DNA from: DASXKD01 sp963707905
Lineage (GTDB): Bacteria; Actinomycetota; Actinomycetes; Streptosporangiales; Streptosporangiaceae
Direction: 5' to 3'
Length of the DNA: 64,000 bases
NCBI GenBank assembly: GCA_963707905.1
Contig: CAVPSA010000021.1
Location: 62,001 to 126,000 of the forward strand
Shown here in pieces: positions 35,446 through 43,425 of the stretch (position 1 is the stretch's first letter; each line of letters begins with the position of its first letter). The notes below the pieces were generated by a model that searched no databases, was not told the DNA's origin, and saw only the letters and a program-made list of their open reading frames with translations. The translations under genes and the position numbers were made by a program.

Positions 35446-35931
35446 GTGCTTAGGGATATCTACCCGGTGCGCTGGACCGGCCGTCAGGCGGTCATCGCGT
35501 TTCCCGAGCACATTGATGTGTCGAACGCCGGGCATATCCGGGAGGAGTTGTTGTCGGTCATCAACCGTGGCGCCGAGGCGCTGATCGTAGACCTGACCAC
35601 GACGCTCTCTTGTGATCACGCGGGCGCGGATGCCATGATCCGCGCCTACCAGCGGGCCGCCGTCAGCGGCACGGAGCTGCGGCTGGTCGTCACCGCGCAG
35701 CTCGTCCGGCGGATGTTCAGCCTCAACGGCCTGGATCGCCTGGTCTCCATCTACCCGTCCCTGGAGGCGGCCACCGCCGCCAGGGCACCCGCCGCAGTGA
35801 CTGCGGTGGCAGCCACTATGCCGGAGGGGATCCTCTGCGGCTATCGCCCCGGAGGTGATGCGCAAGCTGGTCGACGCGCTGCAGGACGGGGTAGCGCTGG
35901 CAGACAGCCAGGGCACGCTGACACTGGCTAA
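35446..35931 (+). CDS. STAS domain protein, possibly frameshifted from a STAS-PAS fusion
   Basis: 161 residues from a GTG. VRWTGRQAVIAFPEHIDVSN, ALIVDLTTTLSCDHAGADAM and LVSIYPSLEAA define a STAS domain ending near residue 110. The last 35 residues (AQAGRRAAGRGSAG) do not look natural. The next gene's frame upstream of its start reads SSAAIAPEV, so a single indel near 35820 could have split one STAS-PAS protein. Confidence 0.75.
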   Translation: MLRDIYPVRWTGRQAVIAFPEHIDVSNAGHIREELLSVINRGAEALIVDLTTTLSCDHAGADAMIRAYQRAAVSGTELRLVVTAQLVRRMFSLNGLDRLVSIYPSLEAATAARAPAAVTAVAATMPEGILCGYRPGGDAQAGRRAAGRGSAGRQPGHADTG

Positions 35932-36433
35932 CCTGCGAGTAGAGGAGATGTTTGGCTACGGGCACGCCGAGCTGACCGGCTGCCCGGTGGAGTCCCTGGT
36001 GCCCGTCGACCTACGCGAAGCTCACCGCGGCCACCGGGCCGCCTACACCCGGGCACCCACAGCCCGGCCGATGGGCGCCGGGGCGCGGCTGGTCGCGCTA
36101 CGCAAAGACGGAACCACATTCCCGGTGGAGATCAGCCTCAGTGCGGTAGCGACCGCGACCGGCGCCCTCACCCTCGCTGTCATCCGCGACATTACCGAGC
36201 CCCGCAAGCTCGTCGACCTCGCCCGGGCCGCAGTAACGGCCAAGCAGGCACACGACGGCCAGGAACTTCTCGGCTCGATCACCACCAGCTTGTTCAATGT
36301 CGGACGCAGTCTGCAGGCCGCCGCGGACCTGCCCCACGAAGCGGCCAGCAAGAACGTCGCAGAAGCCCTTCAGTACCTCGACGACACGATCCGCCAGATC
36401 CGCGACGCCGCATTCACCACTCCGGGCCAGTAA
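35855..36433 (+). CDS. PAS domain signalling protein
   Basis: About 192 residues. A PAS domain opens with LVDALQDGVALADSQGTLTL and ANLRVEEMFGYGHAELTG, followed by LVALRKDGTTFPVEISLSAV and LAVIRDITEPR. A helical C-terminal part (residues 120-190) contains a histidine-kinase-like dimerisation pattern (LFNVGRSLQAAADLP, then IRQIRDA) without an ATPase domain. The start is GTG 35855 or ATG 35858 directly behind CCCCGG; it overlaps the STAS frame. It probably works with the adjacent STAS proteins in a partner-switching pathway. Confidence 0.8.
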   Translation: MMRKLVDALQDGVALADSQGTLTLANLRVEEMFGYGHAELTGCPVESLVPVDLREAHRGHRAAYTRAPTARPMGAGARLVALRKDGTTFPVEISLSAVATATGALTLAVIRDITEPRKLVDLARAAVTAKQAHDGQELLGSITTSLFNVGRSLQAAADLPHEAASKNVAEALQYLDDTIRQIRDAAFTTPGQ

Positions 36434-36697
36434 GCTCACCCGAGACCTGCCGTGGGGGGAGTCGCTCATTACGCCACGCAGTTGAGCTTGACCATGCGCG
36501 GCTATGCACCGCTTTGCAAGAGCTTGAGCGGCGCCGCCCGGCCGAGCGGCTTTTCCGGACCTTTGTCCTGCCGACCCGGACGATCGTCCCTAGCAGCGCC
36601 AGGTAGCGGACGATGAGCGTGGCAAATAGAAGCAGAGCATAGCTGGGATGACCCGCGGTCTGCGGCCGTCTTCAGCCTTCCTGAAGGAGGGAACAAA
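36434..36697. other. Intergenic region
   Basis: No gene is seen. CTTCAGCCTTCCTGAAG just before the next gene's ribosome binding site can form a small hairpin. Confidence 0.4.
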
Positions 36698-37345
36698 ATG
36701 GCTGCTCCAACAATCCCTCGTCCTGCCCCGCATGAGCCACTCTGGCACCCGTCCGAGGAGCTTACCCCGGCACCGCCGCATGGTGAGCCTGGCATGCTGG
36801 CGCTACCGGCCGTGATCGTGGGCGCGGTGGCGTTCGGCCTGGTCCTCATCGGCGTCGTTCCGGCCACCGCGGTCGGGGCTTCGCTGCCGATCCTCATCGC
36901 AGCCTCCCTCGCACTGTTCCTGGCCACGATCTGGGCGGCGCGCATCGGAGAGAACGCGTCGGCGGGCTTCTTCGGCGTGCTCGCCAGCTTCTTCATGAGC
37001 TACGCAGTGCTCGTGCTCGGGCTGACGCACAACTGGTTCGGGATCGCCCCGACCGCGGTGGCTGGCACCCAGAAGATCTTCGTGATCAGCTGGATAGTGG
37101 TCGTCGCGCTGCTCATGCTGGCGGCGCTGCGGCTGCCAGTGGCCTTCCTGGCCCTGTTCACGGTGGCCGAGGCCGCCCTGGTGCTGGACCTGGTGGGCAT
37201 CATCAACACCTCGGCGAACCTGACCAAGGCCGCCGGGTGGGTCATCATGGCCTTCGCGGCCCTGGCGGTGTACCTCTTCGCCAGCACGGCCTCCAAGGCC
37301 GCGGGCGGCAAGGAGTTCCCGCTGGGCAAGCCACTGCTCCACTGA
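36698..37345 (+). CDS. GPR1/FUN34/YaaH-like acetate uptake family membrane protein
   Basis: 215 residues, ATG behind GGAGGG. Six helices fit the family: VIVGAVAFGLVLIGVVPATA, LPILIAASLALFLATIWAA, FFGVLASFFMSYAVLVLGL, IFVISWIVVVALLMLAA, AFLALFTVAEAALVLDLVGI, VIMAFAALAVYLFAS. SFFMSYA and the short soluble ends fit SatP/YaaH proteins, which move acetate or succinate with protons. The usual N-terminal NPAPLGL motif is replaced by GEPGMLAL, so substrate assignment is tentative. Confidence 0.7.
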   Translation: MAAPTIPRPAPHEPLWHPSEELTPAPPHGEPGMLALPAVIVGAVAFGLVLIGVVPATAVGASLPILIAASLALFLATIWAARIGENASAGFFGVLASFFMSYAVLVLGLTHNWFGIAPTAVAGTQKIFVISWIVVVALLMLAALRLPVAFLALFTVAEAALVLDLVGIINTSANLTKAAGWVIMAFAALAVYLFASTASKAAGGKEFPLGKPLLH

Positions 37346-37497
37346 TGATCCGAGGACCACACGGGATCCCGCAATCAAAGATGGGAGCCGGGACCGGCCC
37401 GGGCCGACACCGCAAGCCACGTCGGCCGGGACCGGTCCCGGCCTTGCCTGCCCCGGGGCGCAACCGGTGGCCCGTTCCGTGCTCCGGCGCGCAGCCG
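37346..37497. other. Non-coding GC-rich gap
   Basis: No gene is seen; GGGACCGG/CCGGTCCC inverted arms near 37387-37437 could form a hairpin. Confidence 0.35.
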
Positions 37498-37635
37498 GTA
37501 GCCCTCCCGCCGCTGGACGACAGGTTCAGCGCACGGCGCGGAACCTACCGCGTCATCTTCCGGATCGACGACAAGGCTCATATTGTCACCGTCGTCGACA
37601 TCGGCCACCGTCGTGACGTCTACCGGACTCGATGA
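37498..37635 (+). pseudogene. 3' remnant of a RelE/ParE-type toxin
   Basis: PPLDDRFSARRGTYRVIFRI followed by HIVTVVDIGHRRDVYR is the C-terminal sheet of RelE-family toxins (RFSARRG-YRV, GHR-DVYR). The N-terminal half and any antitoxin are missing. Confidence 0.65.
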
Positions 37636-37639
37636 ACGC

Positions 37640-38000
37640 TGACATCACGCCTGCTGCCGAAATTGGCTGTAGTAAGTAAGTCAAGGCGGCGCCGCTATGC
37701 GGCGCCGGGTCCGGCGCTCCCGCGCCGGGCTCTGCGTTGGGACGCCCGCCCGGCACGCCCGCGCCGTCCCAGCCATAGCAGTACCACCAATCTAGGCGGG
37801 TCAATCGGCAGCCCGGTGATGAGTGCGGCGCAAGGCCGGCATCCTCGGCTTCGATTGTCCCGCTCGCGGCAGCCGCTCCCCAGGGATTTGCGCCTGCGAG
37901 GACGACGGGCAGGACCAGGTGCTCAGTGAGTACATCCTCTTGCCGACCGCGAAATTAGTAGCTCCGAGGTCCGTCCGCGCAGGCGATTCGTTCGTACGTG
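37640..38000. other. No gene seen
   Basis: About 360 bases with inverted GC-rich motifs (GGCGCCGC near 37685, CGGCGCCGGGTC). No readable product. Confidence 0.4.
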
Positions 38001-38588
38001 TCAGCGCCTAAAGGCCGACGAGGCGGCGCCAGGCCGGTCAACACGGTAGATGTAATGCAGCGCATCATCAATCGGGTTGTCGGGCGACATCGGGCCTTCA
38101 GCGACCCGCTTCAAGCCAGCCTTCTCCAGCGCACGCCAGGAGGCCACATTGGCGGCCACCACGGCGGCAAGCACCGCGGGCGCATCAGAATACGAGTTCC
38201 AGGTGTCCTCAACGGCCGCAGCGATCATGCGGGATCCGAGACCGCGACCGCGCAGCGCTGGGTCCGCGATGAGGTAGTCAAGCTCGACGGCGCCGACTGG
38301 CACCTCGATTACTGCCGAGAATTTCATGAGATCCTGGGGGTAGTCGCAAATCGCCGAGCGCTGCAGCAGGCCGATTGGCCGGCCGTCGAGGAGAACGAGC
38401 AGGTCTTCCCCCGGCTCCTCGCCTCGCGTGCTCGCGCCGAAGTCGCGCTCGACCGCCTCAAGGGTTGTCTCATGATTCCACCACCGGGCGACCTGGGGCT
38501 CTCGCAACCACTCGGCCAGCATGGGAAGGTCCCCGGCAATCAACGGCCGCCACGACAAGCAACCATCGCTAATCCTCTCCACCGTCAC
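38001..38588 (-). CDS. GNAT acetyltransferase, AAC(6')-like
   Basis: 195 residues starting at a GTG. LSWRPLIAGDLPMLAEWLRE and PQVARWWNHETTLEAVERDF, then ELDYLIADPALRGRGLGSRM with the acetyl-CoA loop (RGRGLG), and VASWRALEKAGLKRVAEG. This is the layout of AacC/AAC(6')-type and related siderophore acyltransferases. Aminoglycoside modification is possible but not shown. It lies between truncated RelE and MazF genes. Confidence 0.8.
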   Translation of the reverse strand: MTVERISDGCLSWRPLIAGDLPMLAEWLREPQVARWWNHETTLEAVERDFGASTRGEEPGEDLLVLLDGRPIGLLQRSAICDYPQDLMKFSAVIEVPVGAVELDYLIADPALRGRGLGSRMIAAAVEDTWNSYSDAPAVLAAVVAANVASWRALEKAGLKRVAEGPMSPDNPIDDALHYIYRVDRPGAASSAFRR

Positions 38589-38591
38589 AGC

Positions 38592-38846
38592 GTAGATCCC
38601 GGAGTGATCGTCCAGGCCGATGAGTTGCTGCCTCGCTCGGTAGTCCTGGTCGCGCCGACGTCGCTCAGTGCCAGGCCCGCGTCGTTCCGCCCGGAGATAG
38701 AACTGCTGGGCGAGACCACCCGCGTTCTGGTCGAGCAGGTCGGCGCCATTGACGCCGGACGGCTCGGCGACCTAGTGGGCCGGGTCACCCCAGACCAGCA
38801 ATGGGGCATCGACGAAGCTCTCACGACCGTTCTGGGTCTCCGCTAG
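38592..38846 (+). pseudogene. MazF/PemK-type toxin lacking its N-terminus
   Basis: PGVIVQADELLPRSVVLVAP, ARPASFRPEIELLGETTRVL, VEQVGAIDAGRLGDLVGRVT and a final WGIDEALTTVLGLR match the last four-fifths of MazF-like endoribonucleases. The first strand, with the start codon and the conserved Gly/Asp region, is missing; the frame simply opens inside the divergent GNAT leader. No antitoxin is present. Confidence 0.7.
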
Positions 38847-38915
38847 CAATATTCGGGACAGTAAAAGCAGCGCACCACTGCTGCCGAATCCGCCTTAAAT
38901 TCATGAAGGCGCCGC

Positions 38916-39008
38916 CGCTGGCCGGCGTCAGCCCGGGCTCTGCCTCGGCAAGGCCGCCCGGCGCACGCCGGGCCATATCCGAGCGGTTTGCAGATCAAGC
39001 AGGCTCAT
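38916..39008 (+). repeat. Dispersed 95-bp repeat, copy 2
   Basis: Partner of 31957-32050, same orientation. Confidence 0.6.
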
Positions 39009-39121
39009 CGCATGCAGGACAGGGCGGAGCTTGAAGCCGAACATCTGGACCGCGCGCGGCGCTCTGCCCGCCATCACGTCCCACGCCGCGCGGCTGAGAG
39101 AGGCACCTTTCGGTGATCGGC

Positions 39122-39583
39122 TTAGCCGGATCGGGGTACGAGGCGGATGACCGGCAGGACGCGGTCGGTCTTCTGCTCGTACTGTGCGAAGCGGGGCGCG
39201 GCGGTGGTGATTTGCTGCCACGCCTTGTCGCGCTCTGCCCCGTGCAGTTGTTCCGCCGTCACGGCGACCGTGCGGCCTTCCATCTCGACCGTGACTTCGT
39301 CGGGGTGCGCGGCCATGTTGTAATACCACGCTGGATTCCGTGCCGCTCCGTTCGCTGACGCCACGATCAGCCAGCTGCCGTCCGGGCCGGGAAACCAGCC
39401 GACCGGATTGGTCCGCCTGGCCCCGCTCCTGGCGCCGGTGGTCGTCAGGATCAGGGCGTTGAAACCCATCATCTTGCCGCCCTTGCGGCGGAGGCGACGC
39501 GACATGACGTTGTTCAGCCACCGGAAGAAAGGCCCTGACGGCTGGCGGGCGCCACGGGTTCCGGCGCGTGTATTGAAGCTCAT
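39122..39583 (-). CDS. Deazaflavin (F420)-dependent nitroreductase family protein (Ddn-like)
   Basis: 153 residues from the ATG at 39583 with AGGAGG upstream. FNALILTTTGARSGARRTNP then SWLIVASANGAARNPAWYYN and VEMEGRTVAVTAEQL are the characteristic F420-binding split-barrel motifs of Ddn. Such proteins reduce quinones or nitroaromatics using reduced F420, which supports an actinobacterial host. Upstream lies a PPOX-type fragment, another F420-related fold. Confidence 0.88.
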   Translation of the reverse strand: MSFNTRAGTRGARQPSGPFFRWLNNVMSRRLRRKGGKMMGFNALILTTTGARSGARRTNPVGWFPGPDGSWLIVASANGAARNPAWYYNMAAHPDEVTVEMEGRTVAVTAEQLHGAERDKAWQQITTAAPRFAQYEQKTDRVLPVIRLVPRSG

Positions 39584-39646
39584 GTGACCTCCTGGTCGAC
39601 GCTCAAGGTTCCGTGTGCCCGGCGCGTGGCGCGCTATGCAGTACCG

Positions 39647-39790
39647 GGACACCAGGTCATCGATGACGATCGCCACCTTGGCATTCCCGGCCTGTACGTT
39701 GCGGAACTTCCGCGTCTTGACCGGGTCCATGCCGCCAACGTAGAGGTGCGTCCCGTCGTACTCGTATCCGGCCGGCGACACATCCGGCTG
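39647..39790 (-). pseudogene. Fragment of a PPOX-class F420-dependent protein
   Basis: AGYEYDGTHLYVGGMDPVKT followed by RKFRNVQAGNAKVAIVIDDL matches the N-terminal barrel of PPOX-class proteins. The frame degenerates after VSRYCIARHAPG and lacks its start. Confidence 0.6.
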
Positions 39791-39961
39791 GCGGTTCTGG
39801 ACTGGGCGAGATCGTCTGGGTACGAACGTCTGTGGGCCACGGTCTGGGAGTGGAACACCGCTTCTCGCCGTGTGCTGGCCAAGGTCGGGTTCACCGAAAC
39901 CGGGCGGAAGGAACTGGACGCGGTCTACGGGAACAACCTGTTCACCACGAGACAGCTCTGA
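39779..39961 (+). pseudogene. C-terminal fragment of a GNAT acetyltransferase
   Basis: HIRLAVLDWARSSGYERLWA then TVWEWNTASRRVLAKVGFTE is the end of a RimI/RimJ-type acetyltransferase. It abuts the PPOX fragment on the opposite strand, so a deletion junction lies near 39780-39790. Confidence 0.6.
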
Positions 39962-40213
39962 CTCGATGTCGCTGGCGTTGTGACTGACCAGTGCCCGCGC
40001 CAAGTCGTGCATGGCCAGGTCCAGCGAGGAGATATTTGCTTGGCGGGCACTAACGATTTCCTTGATCCACGCTGCTTGATCCCCCGGGGGGAGCGCCCGA
40101 CAACCGCTCCACCGCCCTGATCACCCCAATAGCCCAGCTGGGCTCGGGCTTCCGTCTCGCGAGTCCGCCGACACCACCGGCTGAACTGCGATGTACGGCT
40201 CCGGACAGACGCC

Positions 40214-40379
40214 CTAGAGATCGTTCGGTCGTCCCCGGAGCCCGACTAGCTCGATGAACCCTTCCGAGCCATGAAAGTCATCCGGGTTGGCCGTATAGAG
40301 GGGCAGCGCATTACTCGCGGCGGTTGCCGCGATCATCAGATCAGCAGCGCGCTTGCGCCCGCTCCAACCGAAAACCTCA
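40214..40379 (-). pseudogene. 3' remnant of a VapC-type PIN toxin
   Basis: RKRAADLMIAATAASNALPL followed by YTANPDDFHG is the C-terminal PIN motif with its conserved acidic residues (D in ADLMIAATA, D-D in NPDDF). The N-terminal half and a VapB antitoxin are missing; a stop lies in frame just upstream. Confidence 0.65.
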
Positions 40380-40382
40380 GGT

Positions 40383-40564
40383 CACAGCCCTGGGCGCAGC
40401 GGACAGCGGTACGATCCGCAGTCCGTCGTTCCCGGCGGGCCGCCGCCCGTGCGGCATCAGCGAGCCAACGAAGGTGGCCCGGGTGTGCACGTATTCGGCG
40501 AACGCGCGGAACAGCGGCCAGACCGGTGCTTCGTCACGCCCTCCGCCGATCAGGTAGAGGGCGT
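40383..40564 (-). pseudogene. Unrecognised fragment opening with LYLIGGGRDEA
   Basis: Just after the amidase stop, another minus-strand frame reads ALYLIGGGRDEAPVWPLFRA, then YVHTRATFVGSLMPHGRR, ending at a TGA near 40383. GGGRDEA resembles the N-terminus of S51/cyanophycinase-like peptidases, but that is a guess. There is no start codon and only about 60 codons. Confidence 0.3.
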
Positions 40565-41962
40565 GGCGAAGCCCAGTTCCCGGTCGAGGATTTCAGCCAG
40601 CCGCAGCGCGCCGAGTTCCTGTCCACGGGCCGCGGTCAGCTGAACGCCGCAGGGCAACCCCGTCTCGTCGGTGCCCGCGCGGATCGTCACCGACGGGACG
40701 CCCGCCAGGTTCTGCGGGACGGTGTAGCCCATGATGAAGTCGCGGAACAGCTGGCGGGCGCCGTCGGGCGCGGTGATGTGGTCCGGGTCGGCCCGCCGTG
40801 GTGGGGTGCAGGTATTGACCGGAGTGAGCAGAATGTCCACGGAGGCAAGCGCGACGTCGAGCGCAGCGGCCAGGTGACGCCGGCGGTCACACGCGGCGAA
40901 GTACGTGCCCATGTCGACCGACCGCGCATGCTCCAGCCGTCGGCGCACATCCTCGCCGTAGGCGGCGGCGCGGCCGGGAAAAAGCCCGAGTCGCCGGTGG
41001 TGCACGTCGTAGGCCTCGGCCATCTGGATGGCGGTAAACGCCTCCCAGTACTCGGCCGCGGCTGGCAGCCGGAGCTCGACGATCGTGGCGCCCAGCCCGG
41101 AAAGGACGTCCGTCGCCCGCTGATAAGCGGCCAGGTGAGGCGCGGCGATCGCTGTGCCGAGCAAGTCCGGCGAAAGCCCCACACGGCGGCCCGCCAGTGT
41201 GGCCGGCCATGGCCCCGGGTCTGTCATGGCGGGGATGCGGCTGGCCGGGTCCGCCGCCGACCAGCCGGCGCTGGCCTCAAGCAAGATGGCAAGGTCGTGT
41301 GGCGTGCGCGCGATGAAGCCAGGGGTGTCAAGCGAGGGCGCCAGCGGCACGCAGCCGTCGCGGGGGATCCGGCCGAACGTCGGCTTGAGGCCGGCCACGC
41401 CGCACAGCGCCGCCGGGATGCGGACAGATCCGCCGGTGTCGCTGGCCACCGCGGCCGGGACGAGCCCGGCCGCCACGGCGGCGGCGGACCCGCCACTCGA
41501 CCCGCCGCTGATGAAGTCCGGATGCCACGGGTTGCGGGTCCCCGCCCCGCCCGGGCGCTGGGTCGTGATGCCCCAGCCGAACTCGTGCGACCTGGTCAGT
41601 CCCACGATGACGGCGCCGGCCCGCCTGAGCCGCTTGACCACTTCGGCGTCGGCGGCCGCCACGGCCCCGGCAAGGGCCTGCGAACCGTAGGTCGCGGGCA
41701 GGTGTGCAACATCGAACAACTCCTTGACTGCGATCGGCACGCCGTGCAGATGCCCCCGCCACCGGCCGCGCTTGAGCTCGGCGTCCGCCGCCTCGGCGGC
41801 CCGGCGGGCGCGGTCAGCGTCGATCGCGACGAACGCGGAGAGGTCACCGTCCACGGCGGCGATCCGTGCCAGGACACCGTCCAGCACCGCCGGGGGGCTC
41901 AGCTCCCCCGAAAGGTAGCCATGCGAAAGGCCGCCGATCCCCTGCCGCTCCCAGCCGGTCAT
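40550..41962 (-). CDS. Amidase signature family hydrolase
   Basis: 470 residues, starting in ATGA overlap with the GntR gene. The Ser-cisSer-Lys triad is visible: Lys in GVPIAVKELFDV, the first Ser in SGGSSGGSAAAVAAG, the nucleophile Ser in SDTGGSVRIPA. The length and GAVIVGLTRSHEFGWG fit amidase/AtzF-like enzymes. It likely hydrolyses an amide or ureide carried in by the neighbouring ABC importer. It lacks the extra C-terminal domain of full allophanate hydrolases. It is the last gene of the 8-gene minus-strand cassette. Confidence 0.88.
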   Translation of the reverse strand: MTGWERQGIGGLSHGYLSGELSPPAVLDGVLARIAAVDGDLSAFVAIDADRARRAAEAADAELKRGRWRGHLHGVPIAVKELFDVAHLPATYGSQALAGAVAAADAEVVKRLRRAGAVIVGLTRSHEFGWGITTQRPGGAGTRNPWHPDFISGGSSGGSAAAVAAGLVPAAVASDTGGSVRIPAALCGVAGLKPTFGRIPRDGCVPLAPSLDTPGFIARTPHDLAILLEASAGWSAADPASRIPAMTDPGPWPATLAGRRVGLSPDLLGTAIAAPHLAAYQRATDVLSGLGATIVELRLPAAAEYWEAFTAIQMAEAYDVHHRRLGLFPGRAAAYGEDVRRRLEHARSVDMGTYFAACDRRRHLAAALDVALASVDILLTPVNTCTPPRRADPDHITAPDGARQLFRDFIMGYTVPQNLAGVPSVTIRAGTDETGLPCGVQLTAARGQELGALRLAEILDRELGFATPST

Positions 41963-42591
41963 GGCTGCGGCAGGTACTTGATGCTGCCGAGGACGTGGTC
42001 CCGGATTATGGTGGCGACCCGTTCCTCATCCCGTTCCCTGAGCGCGCGCAGGAGCTTCGCGTGCTGCTGGACCGATTCCTGGTGCGGCAGGCCGGCCTGC
42101 GGACCATCCGGGAAGGATCGCCACAGCAGCCTCATGAGGAGAAGAAGCATCGGCGAGCGCGCGCACTGGTAAACCCGGAAGTGGAACTGCCGGTTGAGTT
42201 CCGCCAGCCGTTCGTCATCCGGCCGGCAGGCGGCGACCTCTCGGTAGAGAGCCTCGATCTCAGCCAGGTCGCCGTCGGACATCTTGGCCACCGCGAGGCT
42301 GCCGGCCAGCGCCTCCAGGGCGGCCAGGATCCGGTAGTTCTCCGCAAGCCCCTCCGACTCGGTGCGCGCGACGGTGGCCCCCCGGTGCACGTCGGTGACC
42401 ACCAAGCCCTCCGACTCGAGCCGCCGGAGCGCCTCGCGCACCGGCGTGTAGCTCACGTCGAACTGTTCGGCGAGGTCGCGCTGCCGCAGTGGCGTGCCCG
42501 GGGACAGCTGGCGGTCGGTGATGAGTTCCCTGAGCACGTCGGTGACCATGTCGCTTTTGCTGACGTACTTGCCCCGTGCCCGCTCGGTCAT
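41959..42591 (-). CDS. GntR family regulator (FCD type)
   Basis: 210 residues. The winged helix reads SKSDMVTDVLRELITDRQLS, LRQRDLAEQFDVSYTPVREA and LRRLESEGLVV. The C-terminal all-helical FCD domain has the metal-binding histidine/aspartate pattern (NRQFHFRVYQ, HQESVQQHAKLL, IIRDHV). It sits inside the cassette between livF and the amidase and overlaps the latter, so it is probably the local regulator; the GATTGT-N9-ACAATC site at 48.25 kb is a candidate operator. Confidence 0.9.
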   Translation of the reverse strand: MTERARGKYVSKSDMVTDVLRELITDRQLSPGTPLRQRDLAEQFDVSYTPVREALRRLESEGLVVTDVHRGATVARTESEGLAENYRILAALEALAGSLAVAKMSDGDLAEIEALYREVAACRPDDERLAELNRQFHFRVYQCARSPMLLLLMRLLWRSFPDGPQAGLPHQESVQQHAKLLRALRERDEERVATIIRDHVLGSIKYLPQP

Positions 42592-42603
42592 GGCTTTCCG
42601 ATC

Positions 42604-43425
42604 CTACGTAGGGCGCGGCGAGGAATTGAGGCCGTGCGTGGACGGCCCGGGCGGGGACTGCGCGGCCGCGGATTGGCCGAGAAAGACCTCGCGGATGTCG
42701 GGCCGGTCGCGAATCTCGCTGGCCGGGCCCGCGATCTCGACCCGTCCCGCGACCAGAATGTAGGCCCAGTCGGACACCCCGAGCGCCTCGAACGCCTTCT
42801 GCTCGACCAGCAGCACGGCCGTCCCCGAATCGGCCAGGCGGCGGACCTGGTCTCGCAGCACCGACCGGGACAGTTCCGGCGACAGGTTGGAGGTCGGCTC
42901 GTCGAGGACGAGAACGGCCGGCTCCAGCATCAGGACCCGCGCCACCGCGAGCATCTTCCGTTCGCCGCCGCTGAGCTTGCTCGCCGTCCGCGACCTCATG
43001 TCCGCGAGCGCCGGGAACGTCGACAGCACCTTCTCCGTCCTGGCGGCCAGCTGCGGTTTCGAAAGCAGGTAGCCACCCATCTCCAGGTTCTCGGTCACGG
43101 TCAGAGTGTCGAACACGTCCTTGGTCTGCGGGACGAAACCCAGTCCCATCCGGGCGAGGAGATGCCCACGCCAGTTCGTTATGTCCCGGTCATTGAAAGT
43201 GACTGTGCCCGTCATTACCGGGAGCCTGCCTGTCACGGCCTTGAGCAGGGTGGACTTGCCGGCGCCGTTGGGCCCGATGATCGACACCACCTCCCCCGGC
43301 CCGACGCTGATGCTCACGCCCGAGACGATCGCGTCGCCGCCGTATCCGGCAGCGACGTCGGTGAGGCGCAGAACCGCCGGGGGCCGCTCCTGCCCGCCCG
43401 GTGCGCTATCCGATGAGGTAGGCAT
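42604..43425 (-). CDS. livF: Branched-chain-type ABC transporter ATPase
   Basis: 273 residues. LRLTDVAAGYGGDAIVSGVS, Walker A GPNGAGKST, signature KLSGGERKMLAVARVLM, Walker B VLVLDEPTSNLSPE and a LLVEQKAFEAL tail are typical of LivF-type ATPases. A 25-residue Ser/Pro-rich extension follows the domain. Its start overlaps the end of livG by 20 bases. It powers the LivH/LivM channel; the substrate is probably an amide or ureide given the cassette. Confidence 0.9.
   Translation of the reverse strand: MPTSSDSAPGGQERPPAVLRLTDVAAGYGGDAIVSGVSISVGPGEVVSIIGPNGAGKSTLLKAVTGRLPVMTGTVTFNDRDITNWRGHLLARMGLGFVPQTKDVFDTLTVTENLEMGGYLLSKPQLAARTEKVLSTFPALADMRSRTASKLSGGERKMLAVARVLMLEPAVLVLDEPTSNLSPELSRSVLRDQVRRLADSGTAVLLVEQKAFEALGVSDWAYILVAGRVEIAGPASEIRDRPDIREVFLGQSAAAQSPPGPSTHGLNSSPRPT

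Noticed and set aside
37640..38000. Inverted GC-rich motifs considered as a structured RNA
   Set aside because: Short arms typical of high-GC DNA, no conserved riboswitch-like core recognised.
40271..43416. Two long plus-strand open frames opposite the amidase, GntR and livF genes
   Set aside because: Antisense of well-supported genes with no recognisable domain; GC-rich shadow frames.
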